A DNA stretch of 64,000 nucleotides from JACVRW01 sp963812415 (GTDB taxonomy: Bacteria; Actinomycetota; Thermoleophilia; Solirubrobacterales; Thermoleophilaceae): the NCBI GenBank assembly GCA_963812415.1, contig CAWEVH010000043.1, positions 186,001-250,000 of the forward strand. Reading direction: 5' to 3'. The notes beneath the pieces are model-generated. The model was not told where the DNA came from. It searched no databases and saw only the letters and a list, made by a program, of their open reading frames with translations. Position 1 is the stretch's first letter; every line of letters begins with the position of its first letter. Shown one piece after another: positions 15,651 through 24,183 of this stretch. The translations under genes and the position numbers were made by a program.

Positions 15651-16818
15651 GTGACCCGGCAGCGAAGCCTCTGGCTCGACCGCGAGCCGCCGTCGGAAGC
15701 CGAGGGCGGGCCGTTCTCGACCGCCCGCTGGAACCGGCAGGCCGCCGAGGCGCGCGAGCTTCGCGCCGTGCCGGCGGAGGAGCCGCCGCCGCCGGAGCCG
15801 CCGCGGCGCAGCCGGCGGCGGGTCGTGCTCGGCGTGGTCGCGCTCGGCACGGCGGTGGCGGCGCTCGGCTTCTCCCTCGCCGCCTTCCTAGGCGACGACA
15901 CCGGCAGCGAGGTCGTGGGAGCCGACGGCGGCCGGCCGCTCCCCGACACGCAGATCGGGCGCGTCTACGACGCGGCCGGCCCAGCCGTGGTGTCCGTGCA
16001 GGCCGGGCCGGCGTCGGGCACCGGCTTCGTCGTGGACGGCGACGGCACGATCGTCACGAACGCGCACGTGGTGAGCACGGCCACGAGCGCGCAGGTCCGC
16101 TTCAACGACACCGGACGGCTGCTCGAGGCCGAGGTGCTGGGCACGGATCCCTCCTCCGACCTCGCGGTCCTCCGGGTCGATCCCGGCAGCGCCGGTCGCC
16201 TGCGCTCGTTGCGGTTCGCCGACTCCGAGCGGGTGGAGGTGGGCGACGCCGTGGTGGCCATCGGGCACCCGTTCGGGCTCGATCGCACCGCCACCGCGGG
16301 GATCGTCTCGGGCGTGGGCCGCTCGATCGAGGCGCCGGACGGCTTCCAGATCGACGACGCGATACAGACCGACGCGCCGATCAACCCGGGCAACTCGGGC
16401 GGGCCGCTGCTCGACGCCCGCGGTCGAGTGGTCGGCGTGAACTCCCAGATCGCGACCGCGGGCGGCGGCGGCAACGTGGGCATCGGCTTCGCCGTGCCGG
16501 CCAACACCGTGCGCGAGGTGCTCCCCCGGCTGAGCCGGGGCGAGTCGATCGAGCGCCCCTACCTGGGCGTCACGACATCGCTCGCTCCGCGGGGCGCAGA
16601 GGTTCAGGCCATCCAGCCCGGTGGGCCGGCGGCGGGCGCCGACCTGCGCGCCGGGGACGTGATCGTGGCCATCGACGGCGAGAGCGTGCGCGACGCCGGA
16701 CGACGTGTCGGAGGCCGTGTCCGAGCGCGAGCCTGGCGACGAGATCGAGGTCGAGGTGCTCCGTGACGGCGAGCGCCACACGATTCGCGTCGAGCTGGCC
16801 AAGCGTCCCGGCCCATGA
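15651..16818 (+). CDS. htrA: HtrA/DegP-like membrane serine protease (single-base frameshift)
   Basis: S1C trypsin-like protease anchored by one helix (VVLGVVALGTAVAALGFSLAAFL, about residues 58-80) with its catalytic part outside. The triad is visible: His in TNAHVV, Asp in SSDLAVLRV, Ser in PGNSGGPLL. A PDZ domain follows (RPYLGVTTSLAPRGAEV, PAAGADLRAGDVIVAIDGESV). One extra G at 16698-16699 shifts the last 40 codons; removing it gives DADDVSEAV and an end at 16818, whose TGA overlaps the ATG of the VWA gene. Length then is about 388 residues. It would degrade misfolded envelope proteins; the context (two-component system, VWA proteins) suits envelope stress. Confidence 0.9.
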
Positions 16819-17774
16819 GCTTCGCGGCGCCGCTGTTCCTGCTTCTGCTGCTCCTGGTTCCGGTCGCGGCCGCCGTCTACGTGTTCACCGACCGGCGCCG
16901 CGGCGGCCGCGCGGCCGCGTTCGCCTCCCCGCTCATGCTGCCATCGGTCGCGCCAACGCGGCCCGGATTCCGGCGTCATCTGCCGCTCGTGCTCTACGCC
17001 GTCGCGCTGGCCGCGGTGGCGCTGGCCCTGGCCCGCCCGGAGGCGACGGTGGCGGTTGCCGAGGAGCGTGCGGCGGTGGTGCTCGTGTCCGACATCTCGG
17101 GCTCGATGCAGGCCACCGACGTTGCGCCCTCGCGGATCGTGGCCGCCCGGCGCGCGGCCAACTCGCTGCTCGACGACGCGCCCGAGCAGCTGCGCATCGG
17201 AGCCGTGGCGTTCAACCACGCCGTCCAGGCGGTGCGCCCGCCGCGCGTCGACCGCACCGACGTGCGCGCCCTGATCGACGGCCTCCGCCCGAGCGGCGGC
17301 ACGGCGACCGGCAAGGGCCTGGCCTCGGCGCTCGCGCTGCTCGACGACCGCGCCCGCCGGCCGAAGGATCGCGCCCCCGGCGCGGTGATCCTGCTCTCCG
17401 ACGGCAGCTCGACCCACGGCCGCGATCCCGTGCCGCTCGCCCGCGAGGCGGCGCGGCTCCGCATCCCCGTCTACACGGTTGCGCTCGGCACGGACTCGGG
17501 CACGATCGAGGTCGAGCGCGCCGACGGCACGAGCTTCACGCGCCCCGTTCCCCCCGACCGCGACACGATGCGCCGCATCGCCACGCTGAGCGGGGCGCGC
17601 ACCTTCCAGGCCGGCGACACCGACGAGCTCGCCACGGTCTACGAGCGACTCGGCTCGCGCGTGGCGACCCGCGACGAGAAGCGCGAGATAAGCGCGGCCT
17701 TCGCGGGCGGCGCGGCCGTGCTGCTGCTGGCGGGCGGCGCGCTCTCGCTGCGCTGGTTCGGCCGACTGCCCTGA
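16815..17774 (+). CDS. VWA-domain membrane protein (BatA-like)
   Basis: A 319-residue protein with two N-terminal membrane helices (LFLLLLLLVPVAAAVYVF and HLPLVLYAVALAAVALALA), a von Willebrand A domain outside, and a C-terminal helix (AFAGGAAVLLLAGGALSLRW). The metal site (MIDAS) is present: VLVSDISGSMQ gives Asp-x-Ser-x-Ser, with GGTATGKGL and LLSDGSST supplying the remaining ligands. Such Bat/aerotolerance-type proteins work with MoxR ATPases and DUF58 proteins. It is translationally coupled to htrA (ATGA overlap) and is a paralogue of the VWA gene at 21689, with a shared RVATRDEKREI-type end. Confidence 0.9.
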   Translation: MSFAAPLFLLLLLLVPVAAAVYVFTDRRRGGRAAAFASPLMLPSVAPTRPGFRRHLPLVLYAVALAAVALALARPEATVAVAEERAAVVLVSDISGSMQATDVAPSRIVAARRAANSLLDDAPEQLRIGAVAFNHAVQAVRPPRVDRTDVRALIDGLRPSGGTATGKGLASALALLDDRARRPKDRAPGAVILLSDGSSTHGRDPVPLAREAARLRIPVYTVALGTDSGTIEVERADGTSFTRPVPPDRDTMRRIATLSGARTFQAGDTDELATVYERLGSRVATRDEKREISAAFAGGAAVLLLAGGALSLRWFGRLP

Positions 17775-17794
17775 GCCTGAGATGGCGCCTCCAC

Positions 17795-17800
17795 TAGTCT
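17795..17800 (+). promoter_or_regulatory. -10 box for the small gene at 17808
   Basis: TAGTCT ends 7 nt before GTG 17808, matching the leaderless pattern. It supports the small ORF as a real gene. Confidence 0.4.
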
Positions 17801-17807
17801 CCACGGC

Positions 17808-18032
17808 GTGAGGGCAGGACGCGCGATCCTCGCCGGAGTGGGAGTTGCGGGAGCAGCCCTGCTCGGCACGGCCGTCCAGGGGCTCGCCGGGCTGGACGAC
17901 CGGCTGGCCACCGAGAGCGCGCAGCCGCGCCCGGTCAAGCTGGAGAGCGCACCGCGTCCGGATCGCGGTCGGGGCTGTCCGTTCCGGCACGAGCGCGAGA
18001 TCGAGTCGGGGCCGGGGCGGCGGGAAGTCTGA
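17808..18032 (+). CDS. Small exported protein, overlapping the histidine kinase
   Basis: A 74-residue ORF with an N-terminal hydrophobic helix (AILAGVGVAGAALLGTAVQGLAGL) like an uncleaved signal, then a basic segment RPVKLESAPRPDRGRGCPFRHEREIES with one cysteine. Third codon positions are mostly G or C, and a -10 box is well placed. Against it, the last 98 bases overlap the convergent histidine-kinase gene. I regard it as probable but not certain; function unknown. Confidence 0.5.
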   Translation: MRAGRAILAGVGVAGAALLGTAVQGLAGLDDRLATESAQPRPVKLESAPRPDRGRGCPFRHEREIESGPGRREV

Positions 18033-19068
18033 CCGTCACGTCGAGCCCGCCCTGCGCGCGTGGCTCGATCTCGAGTGAGCCGCCGTGCGCCTCGCTCACC
18101 GCCTTCACGATCGAGAGGCCGAGGCCCGCGCCTCCGCTGTCGGCATGGCGCTCGATCCGCTCGAACGGCTCGGCGAGCCTCGCCGCCGCCGCGGGGCTCA
18201 CGGCGGGCCCGCTGTTGCCGACCACGAGCTCGGCATGGCCGTCGACCGCTCGCGTGGTCACGAACACGCAGCCGCCCGGGCGGTTGTAGCGCACGCCGTT
18301 CTCGATCAGGTTGGCGGCGAGGCGCTCGAGCAGCGCCGGGTCACCCTCCACCCACGCGGGCTCGAGCCGCAGCTCGATTGCCACCGACTCGTCGCGCGCC
18401 TGCGGCGCCAGGAGATCGACGGCGCCCCGTGCCGCCGCGCCGAGCTCAGCGCGCTCGCGGCGGACCAGGTCGCGCTGGCTGCGGGCGAGGATCAGGAGGC
18501 TCGCGAGCAGCGCCTCCGTGCGCCGGCTCGCGTCGACCACGCTCGCCGCCATCGCGCGCAGCTCCTCGAGGTCGGGCTCGGGGTTCGCGAGCGCCACCTC
18601 GGCCTCGGAGCGGATCACGGTCAGCGGGCTGCGCAGCTCGTGGCTCGCGTTGGCCACGAAGCGGCGCTGCGACTCGAACGAGCCCGACAGCCGGTCGAGC
18701 ATCGAGTTGAGGGTCTCGCCGAGCTCGCGCAGCTCGTCGTCGGGGCCGCTCACCGGGATGCGCTCGCCGAGCCGCTCCTCCGACACTCGCCGGGCGGCGC
18801 CGGTGATGCGCGCCAGCGGGGCGAGCAGCCGGCCGGCGACGAGCCAGCCGACCGCGGCCGACACGAGCACAACCCCGACGAAGGCGAGCAGGTACTGGAC
18901 CGCCACCTCCCCGCGGACGTCGGAGGCGAACGCCTCCGGGAGGGTGCGATCGAAGTGGCGCGACAGCAGCCAGTAGCTCACGGCGAGCAGCACACCGGTG
19001 GAGAGGCCCACGAGCGCCACGTAGGCGGCGGCAAGCCGGGCTCTGACGGTCGGCCGGAAGCGCCTCAC
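17935..19068 (-). CDS. Sensor histidine kinase with HAMP domain
   Basis: A 377-residue two-component sensor. Two membrane helices (AAYVALVGLSTGVLLAVSYWLL and YLLAFVGVVLVSAAVGWLVAG) flank a very short outside loop of about 20 residues, so it probably senses within the membrane or through a partner. HAMP follows (RLLAPLARITGAARRVSEERLGERIPV), then the HisKA box FVANASHELRSPLTVIRSEAEVAL with the phosphorylated His, and a HATPase domain (LAANLIENGVRYNRPGG, SGGAGLGLSIV). Its GTG start overlaps the response-regulator stop (GTGA), so the two are coupled. Confidence 0.93.
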   Translation of the reverse strand: MRRFRPTVRARLAAAYVALVGLSTGVLLAVSYWLLSRHFDRTLPEAFASDVRGEVAVQYLLAFVGVVLVSAAVGWLVAGRLLAPLARITGAARRVSEERLGERIPVSGPDDELRELGETLNSMLDRLSGSFESQRRFVANASHELRSPLTVIRSEAEVALANPEPDLEELRAMAASVVDASRRTEALLASLLILARSQRDLVRRERAELGAAARGAVDLLAPQARDESVAIELRLEPAWVEGDPALLERLAANLIENGVRYNRPGGCVFVTTRAVDGHAELVVGNSGPAVSPAAAARLAEPFERIERHADSGGAGLGLSIVKAVSEAHGGSLEIEPRAQGGLDVTVRLPAAPAPTRSRARAGTDSPDRDPDAVRSPA

Positions 19069-19718
19069 ACCCGGTAGCCCGCCCCCTTGACGGTCTCGAT
19101 CACGGGTGGGTCGCCGAGCTTGCGGCGCAGACGCAGCACGGCCATGCGGACGGAGTTCGTGAACGGGTCGGCGTTCTCGTCCCAGACGCGCTCGACCAGC
19201 TCGTCGTTCGAGATCACCGCTCCGCCGGCCTCGAGCAGCGCCTCGAGCACCGAGAACTCCTTGGGCGTCAGCTCGATCGGCCGGCCGGCGCGCGTGACGG
19301 TGTGCCGCGCGGGGTCGAGCTCGAGGTCGCCCGTGCGCAGCGTGGCCGGCAGCGCCGGGTGCGAGCGCCGCGCCAGGGCGCGCAGGCGCGCCAGCAGCTC
19401 GGCGAATGCGAACGGCTTGGCGAGGTAGTCGTCGGCACCCAGCGCGAGGCCGTCCACGAGGTCGTCGAGGCCGGCGGCGGCGGTGAGCATCAGCACCCGG
19501 CTGGCCGTGTCGTCCGCGCGCAGGCTGCGGCAGACCTCGTCGCCGTGGAGCAGCGGCAGGTCGCGATCCAGCACGACGACGTCATACGGATGGAGCCGCG
19601 CCTTGTCGAGCGCCGCGGCGCCGTCGTACGCCACGTCGACCGCCATCCCCTCGCGCCGCAGCCCCCGGGCCAGCGCCTGGGCCACCTTGCGTTCGTCCTC
19701 CGCCACGAGCACGCGCAT
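19065..19718 (-). CDS. OmpR-family response regulator
   Basis: A 217-residue regulator. The receiver domain begins RVLVAEDERKVAQALARGL with the acidic pocket, phospho-acceptor Asp in VVVLDRDLPLL, Thr in MLTAAAG and Lys in YLAKPFAFAELL. The C-terminal winged helix (LELDPARHTVTRAGRPIELTPKEFSVLEALLEAGG, then ENADPFTNSVRMAVLRLRRKLGDPPVIETVKGAGYRV) binds DNA. The start at 19718 is preceded by TACCCT at 7 nt, which excludes the long upstream extension of the frame. It is divergent from moxR and close to htrA, making both plausible targets. Confidence 0.94.
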   Translation of the reverse strand: MRVLVAEDERKVAQALARGLRREGMAVDVAYDGAAALDKARLHPYDVVVLDRDLPLLHGDEVCRSLRADDTASRVLMLTAAAGLDDLVDGLALGADDYLAKPFAFAELLARLRALARRSHPALPATLRTGDLELDPARHTVTRAGRPIELTPKEFSVLEALLEAGGAVISNDELVERVWDENADPFTNSVRMAVLRLRRKLGDPPVIETVKGAGYRV

Positions 19719-19725
19719 CCCGATG

Positions 19726-19731
19726 AGGGTA
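19726..19731 (-). promoter_or_regulatory. -10 box for the response-regulator operon
   Basis: TACCCT (minus strand) ends 7 nt before the ATG at 19718, consistent with a leaderless transcript for the two-component pair. Confidence 0.45.
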
Positions 19732-19748
19732 GTGGGCCGCAAGCGGGC

Positions 19749-19781
19749 GTTATCCGGGCGTGACAGCCGCCCGCGTAGCGT
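19749..19781 (+). promoter_or_regulatory. moxR promoter with GTTATCC-N4-GTGAC motif
   Basis: GTTATCC (19749-19755), four bases, GTGAC (19760-19764), eleven bases, then TAGCGT (19776-19781), ending 7 nt before the moxR ATG. Spacing is identical to the htrA promoter at 15611-15643. Confidence 0.55.
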
Positions 19782-19788
19782 GCCGGCC

Positions 19789-20793
19789 ATGAGCGAGAAC
19801 GAACTGCCGGACGAGCCGAGGGAGGCCCTCGAGGGCGCCCTCTTCGAGATGAAGCGGGTGATCATCGGGCAGGACGCGATGCTCGAGCGAGTGCTGGTCG
19901 CCCTGCTCACGGGCGGACACGTGCTGCTCGAGGGCGTGCCGGGCCTCGCCAAGACCCTGACGATCAAGACGCTCGCCGCGGCGGTTGGCGGCACCTTCCG
20001 GCGCATCCAGTTCACGCCGGACCTCGTGCCGTCGGACCTCGTGGGCACGCGCATCTACCGGCCGGACACCGGCAGCTTCGACACCGAGCTCGGGCCGGTG
20101 TTCGCCAACTTCCTGCTCGCCGACGAGATCAACCGCGCGCCGGCCAAGGTGCAGTCCGCGCTGCTCGAGGTGATGCAGGAGCAGCAGGTCACGATCGGCG
20201 GCTCGACCTACGGCGTGCCGCTTCCCTTCCTCGTGCTGGCCACGCAGAACCCGATCGAGTCCGAGGGGACCTATCCGCTGCCCGAGGCGCAGGTGGACCG
20301 CTTCCTGATGAAGATCCTCGTCGACTACCCGAACCCGGGCGACGAGGCCTCCGTGGTCGAGAGCTCGCTGGTGCCGGCGGCCGAGGTGGCGGAGCGACTC
20401 GACGCCGCCGACCTGCTGCGCTATCGCGAGCTCGTGCGCGATGTCTTCGTGGACCGCGAGGCGATCGACTACGCCGTGGCGCTCGCCGACGCGACCCGCC
20501 GCCCGGCCCGACACGGGGTCGAGGAGATTGCCCCGCTGGTCGCCTACGGCGCGAGCCCGCGCGGCCCCATCGGACTCGTGCAGGCCGCCCGCTCGCTGGC
20601 GATGCTGCGCGGCCGCGGTCACGTGCTCACCAGCGACATCCGCGACCTCGCTCCGGAGGTGCTGCGCCACCGGCTCGTGCTCTCCTACGAGGGCCTGAGC
20701 GAGGGCGCGGACGTCGACGACCTGCTCGACAAGGTGCTCGAGGCCGTGCCCGAGCCGGACCTCAGGGGGTCGGGACGGCCGCTCGCGGCGTGA
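19789..20793 (+). CDS. moxR: MoxR-family AAA+ ATPase
   Basis: A 334-residue AAA+ chaperone-type ATPase. Walker A is GVPGLAKT, Walker B is LLADEINRAP, and sensor 1 is ATQNPIESEGTYPLPEAQVDRF, the clear MoxR hallmark. MoxR proteins remodel or metal-load VWA-domain partners. The next two genes, DUF58 and VWA, overlap by 4 bp each, giving a moxR-DUF58-VWA operon. I start at ATG 19789, 7 nt after a TAGCGT box, not at the longer upstream frame opening. The promoter motif is shared with htrA. Confidence 0.95.
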   Translation: MSENELPDEPREALEGALFEMKRVIIGQDAMLERVLVALLTGGHVLLEGVPGLAKTLTIKTLAAAVGGTFRRIQFTPDLVPSDLVGTRIYRPDTGSFDTELGPVFANFLLADEINRAPAKVQSALLEVMQEQQVTIGGSTYGVPLPFLVLATQNPIESEGTYPLPEAQVDRFLMKILVDYPNPGDEASVVESSLVPAAEVAERLDAADLLRYRELVRDVFVDREAIDYAVALADATRRPARHGVEEIAPLVAYGASPRGPIGLVQAARSLAMLRGRGHVLTSDIRDLAPEVLRHRLVLSYEGLSEGADVDDLLDKVLEAVPEPDLRGSGRPLAA

Positions 20794-21692
20794 GCGCCGC
20801 GCTCGCGCCAGCCGCGGCCCGGCAGGGTCCGGGCCCCGTGCCGGGCGCCCTCGTGGAGGCGCTCGACCTCGCCTTCGTGCGGCGCACGGGCGGCCTCCTC
20901 GCGGGCGAGCACCGGGCGACGGGCGTGGGGTCGGGCACCGAGCTCGCGCAGCTGCGCCCCTACCAGCCGGGCGACGACGTACGGCAGCTCGACCCGGCGT
21001 CCACGGCCCGGACGGGCATCCCGCACGTGCGCCAGCAGGTACCGGAGCGGCTGCTCACCACCTGGCTGCTCGTTGACCTCTCCCCGTCGATGGCCTTCGG
21101 AACCGCCGATCGGCTCAAGAGCGACGTGGCCGAGGGCGTCGTCGACGTGCTCGGGCGGCTCGCGGTCAAGCGCGGCGGGCGGGTCGGCCTCCTCACCTTC
21201 GGCGCGCCCGAGACCCGGCTGTTCCCCCCGCGAGGCGGGCGCGGCGCGCTCGTCGCGCTGCAGCGCGCGCTCGCCGAGGGCGTGGCGCCGGACGGCAGCG
21301 CCGGCGAGCCGCTCGAGGACGCGCTGCTGCGCACCGGCCGCCTCACCCGCATGTCGTCGCTGATCGTGGTGGTCTCGGACTTCACCGGGCCCGAGCGCTG
21401 GGCGCGCCGACTCGCGGCGCTCGCCGCCCGGCACACGCTGCTCGCTGTCGAGGTGCGCGATCCGCGCGAGGAGGGCCTGCCGGCCGTGGGCCGCCTCGCG
21501 ATGGTCGACCCCGAGACCGGTCAGCGCGTGGAGGTCGACACCTCGAGCCGCTCGCTTCGGGAGCGCTACGCAGGCGCGGCCGCCGAGCGCCATGCCGAGA
21601 TCGCGGAGGCGCTGCGGCGGGCGGGCACCGAGCACGTGGTCCTGTCCACGAGCGGCGAATGGGCTCGCCAGCTCGGGAGGAAGCTCTCGTGA
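20790..21692 (+). CDS. DUF58 domain protein
   Basis: A 300-residue protein of the DUF58 family, which has a degenerate VWA fold and is almost always encoded beside MoxR. The conserved core YQPGDDVRQLDPASTARTG is present, although the usual tryptophan after Asp is replaced by proline. A VWA-like strand WLLVDLSPSMAFG retains Asp-x-Ser-x-Ser-type residues. No membrane helix is seen, so it is probably cytosolic. The GTG start overlaps the moxR stop. Family role: adaptor between MoxR and membrane VWA proteins. Confidence 0.9.
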   Translation: MSAALAPAAARQGPGPVPGALVEALDLAFVRRTGGLLAGEHRATGVGSGTELAQLRPYQPGDDVRQLDPASTARTGIPHVRQQVPERLLTTWLLVDLSPSMAFGTADRLKSDVAEGVVDVLGRLAVKRGGRVGLLTFGAPETRLFPPRGGRGALVALQRALAEGVAPDGSAGEPLEDALLRTGRLTRMSSLIVVVSDFTGPERWARRLAALAARHTLLAVEVRDPREEGLPAVGRLAMVDPETGQRVEVDTSSRSLRERYAGAAAERHAEIAEALRRAGTEHVVLSTSGEWARQLGRKLS

Positions 21693-22627
21693 GCTTCGCC
21701 GCGCCCGCCTTCCTCGCGGCGCTCGCGGTGATCCCGCTGGCGCTGCTGGCCTATGTCGCCGCCCGGCGCCGGTCGCGCCGCTACGCCGTCCGCTTCACCG
21801 GCGTCGCCACGCTGGCCCCGCTCGTTCCGCAGGTCTCACGCTGGCGGCGCGTCGTGCCGCTCGCGCTGTTCCTCGCGGCGCTCGGCGCGCTGGCGCTGGC
21901 CCTGGCGCGCCCGCAGGCGACCGTCGCCGTGCCGCGCGAGCAGGCGACCGTCGTGCTCGTCACGGACGTGTCGCGCTCGATGTTGGCCAACGACGTCGAG
22001 CCGAGCCGCCTCGACGCGTCCCGCGAAGCGGCCCAGACGCTCGTCGACGAGCTGCCCGAGGAGGCGCTCGTGGGGATCGTGGCCTTCTCCGAGGAGCCGC
22101 ACACGATCGAGCCGCCCAGCGAGGACCGCTCCGAGGTCGAGGAGACGATCGCCTCGCTCGCGGCCGACGGCGGCACGGGCACCGGCGAGGCGCTGGCGGC
22201 GGCGCTGCGGCTGGTCGACGGTCGCGGCGAGCGCAAGGTGCCGGCGGCCGTGGTGCTGCTGTCGGACGGCAAGGTCACGATCGGGCGGGACCCGCTGCCG
22301 GTGGCGGCCGGCGCCCGGCGGCTCGGGATCCCGATCCACACGGTGGCGCTCGGCACCGAGAGCGCCGTCATCCGCACCCCGGACGGCAGCCTGCTCGCCG
22401 TGCCACCCGACCCCGAGACGATGGCGGAGATCGCGGAGCGCTCCGGCGGCCGCTCCTTCGAGGTCGACGACGGCGACGAGCTGAGCGAGATCTACGAGGA
22501 CCTCGGCTCGCGCGTCGCGACGAGGAAGGAGGAGCGCGAGATCACGGCGGCCTTCGCGGCCGGCGGGATCGTGCTGCTGCTGCTGGCGGCCGGGGTGGGG
22601 CTGCGGACGACGGCGCGGCTGCCCTGA
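21689..22627 (+). CDS. VWA-domain membrane protein (BatA-like), second copy
   Basis: A 312-residue paralogue of the gene at 16815. N-terminal helices (FAAPAFLAALAVIPLALLAYVAA and VVPLALFLAALGALALALA), a VWA domain with MIDAS VLVTDVSRSML, GGTGTGEAL and LLSDGKVT, and a final helix (AAFAAGGIVLLLLAAGVGL). The GTG at 21689 overlaps the DUF58 stop and follows GGGAGG, fixing the start. It is the terminal gene of the moxR operon; a strong hairpin follows at 22636. It is likely the membrane partner acted on by MoxR. Confidence 0.92.
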   Translation: MSFAAPAFLAALAVIPLALLAYVAARRRSRRYAVRFTGVATLAPLVPQVSRWRRVVPLALFLAALGALALALARPQATVAVPREQATVVLVTDVSRSMLANDVEPSRLDASREAAQTLVDELPEEALVGIVAFSEEPHTIEPPSEDRSEVEETIASLAADGGTGTGEALAAALRLVDGRGERKVPAAVVLLSDGKVTIGRDPLPVAAGARRLGIPIHTVALGTESAVIRTPDGSLLAVPPDPETMAEIAERSGGRSFEVDDGDELSEIYEDLGSRVATRKEEREITAAFAAGGIVLLLLAAGVGLRTTARLP

Positions 22628-22635
22628 GACTACGG

Positions 22636-22666
22636 GCGCGGAGGCCAGTCGAGGCGGCCTCCGCGC
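22636..22666. terminator. Perfect 11-bp stem-loop after the moxR operon
   Basis: GCGCGGAGGCC pairs exactly with GGCCTCCGCGC around a 9-nt loop. It lies between the convergent VWA gene and tRNA-Asn and may serve both directions; no T-run is present. Confidence 0.6.
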
Positions 22667-22670
22667 GAAG

Positions 22671-22744
22671 CTCCGGGGGTGGGACTCGAACCCACAACCA
22701 TCGCCTTAACAGGGCGCTGCTCCGCCGATTGCAGCTACCCCGGA
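22671..22744 (-). tRNA. tRNA-Asn (GUU)
   Basis: A 74-nt cloverleaf with acceptor TCCGGGG/CCCCGGA and discriminator G, D-loop containing CAATCGGC as in other tRNA-Asn, anticodon loop CTGTTAA (GUU) and T-arm GTGGGTTCGAGTCCCAC. CCA is not encoded. Its 5' ten bases are shared with the 3' end of the HNH gene on the same strand. Confidence 0.92.
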
Positions 22745-23122
22745 ATGTCTATTTGGCGGTACAGCTGGTGAACCGTCCCGCTCGGCAGCTTAGCGATTCC
22801 CGCCTCGATCTCGGCATGGCAGTTCGAGCACAGGAGCACGCACTTCGCGGCCTCCGCTCGCATCTTCTCGATGGACCGCGTGAACCCTCGTCTTGCCAGG
22901 CCGAACTCCTTCTCCTCCGGGTTGAGGTGATGGAAGTGGAGCGCGCCGCTGTAGCGGTTGTATCCGCATAGACGGCAGCATCCGCCAGCCTCGCTGATCA
23001 GCAGCTGCTTCGCGCGACGCCGCCAGTCGATCACGCGCTGCTGACGACACTTCTTGCACCGGTAGTAGCCACGCCCCTCGAGCGACGAACTCCGTGCGCC
23101 CATGAGTCCGACAGAGCCTCAC
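22735..23122 (-). CDS. HNH endonuclease family protein (single-base frameshift)
   Basis: A zinc-ribbon plus HNH nuclease-like protein. CKKC, CRLC and CSNC pairs form structural zinc sites, and LHFHHLNPEEK with CVLLCSNCHAEIE forms the HNH beta-beta-alpha metal core. The N-terminal CRTHGRTEFV lies in another frame; dropping the extra base at 23083 joins it to LEGRGYYRCKKC, the usual family order, giving about 128 residues from GTG 23122. The stop TAG and last two codons are the first bases of the tRNA-Asn gene. A LexA-type box sits 27 bp upstream. A DNA-damage-induced or tRNA-associated nuclease is inference. Confidence 0.75.
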
Positions 23123-23149
23123 TGCGAACTTCGTAGCGGCTCCTCCATG

Positions 23150-23169
23150 ACACGAACACTAGTTCGTGT
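23150..23169 (-). promoter_or_regulatory. LexA-type SOS box upstream of the HNH gene
   Basis: ACACGAAC-ACTA-GTTCGTGT is a perfect 8-bp palindrome containing CGAAC-N4-GTTCG, the actinobacterial/Gram-positive LexA box. It lies between the rpoD stop and the HNH start, 27 bp ahead of the latter. Confidence 0.65.
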
Positions 23170-23181
23170 GGCGGACGACCC

Positions 23182-24179
<998 letters not shown>

Positions 24180-24183
<4 letters not shown>

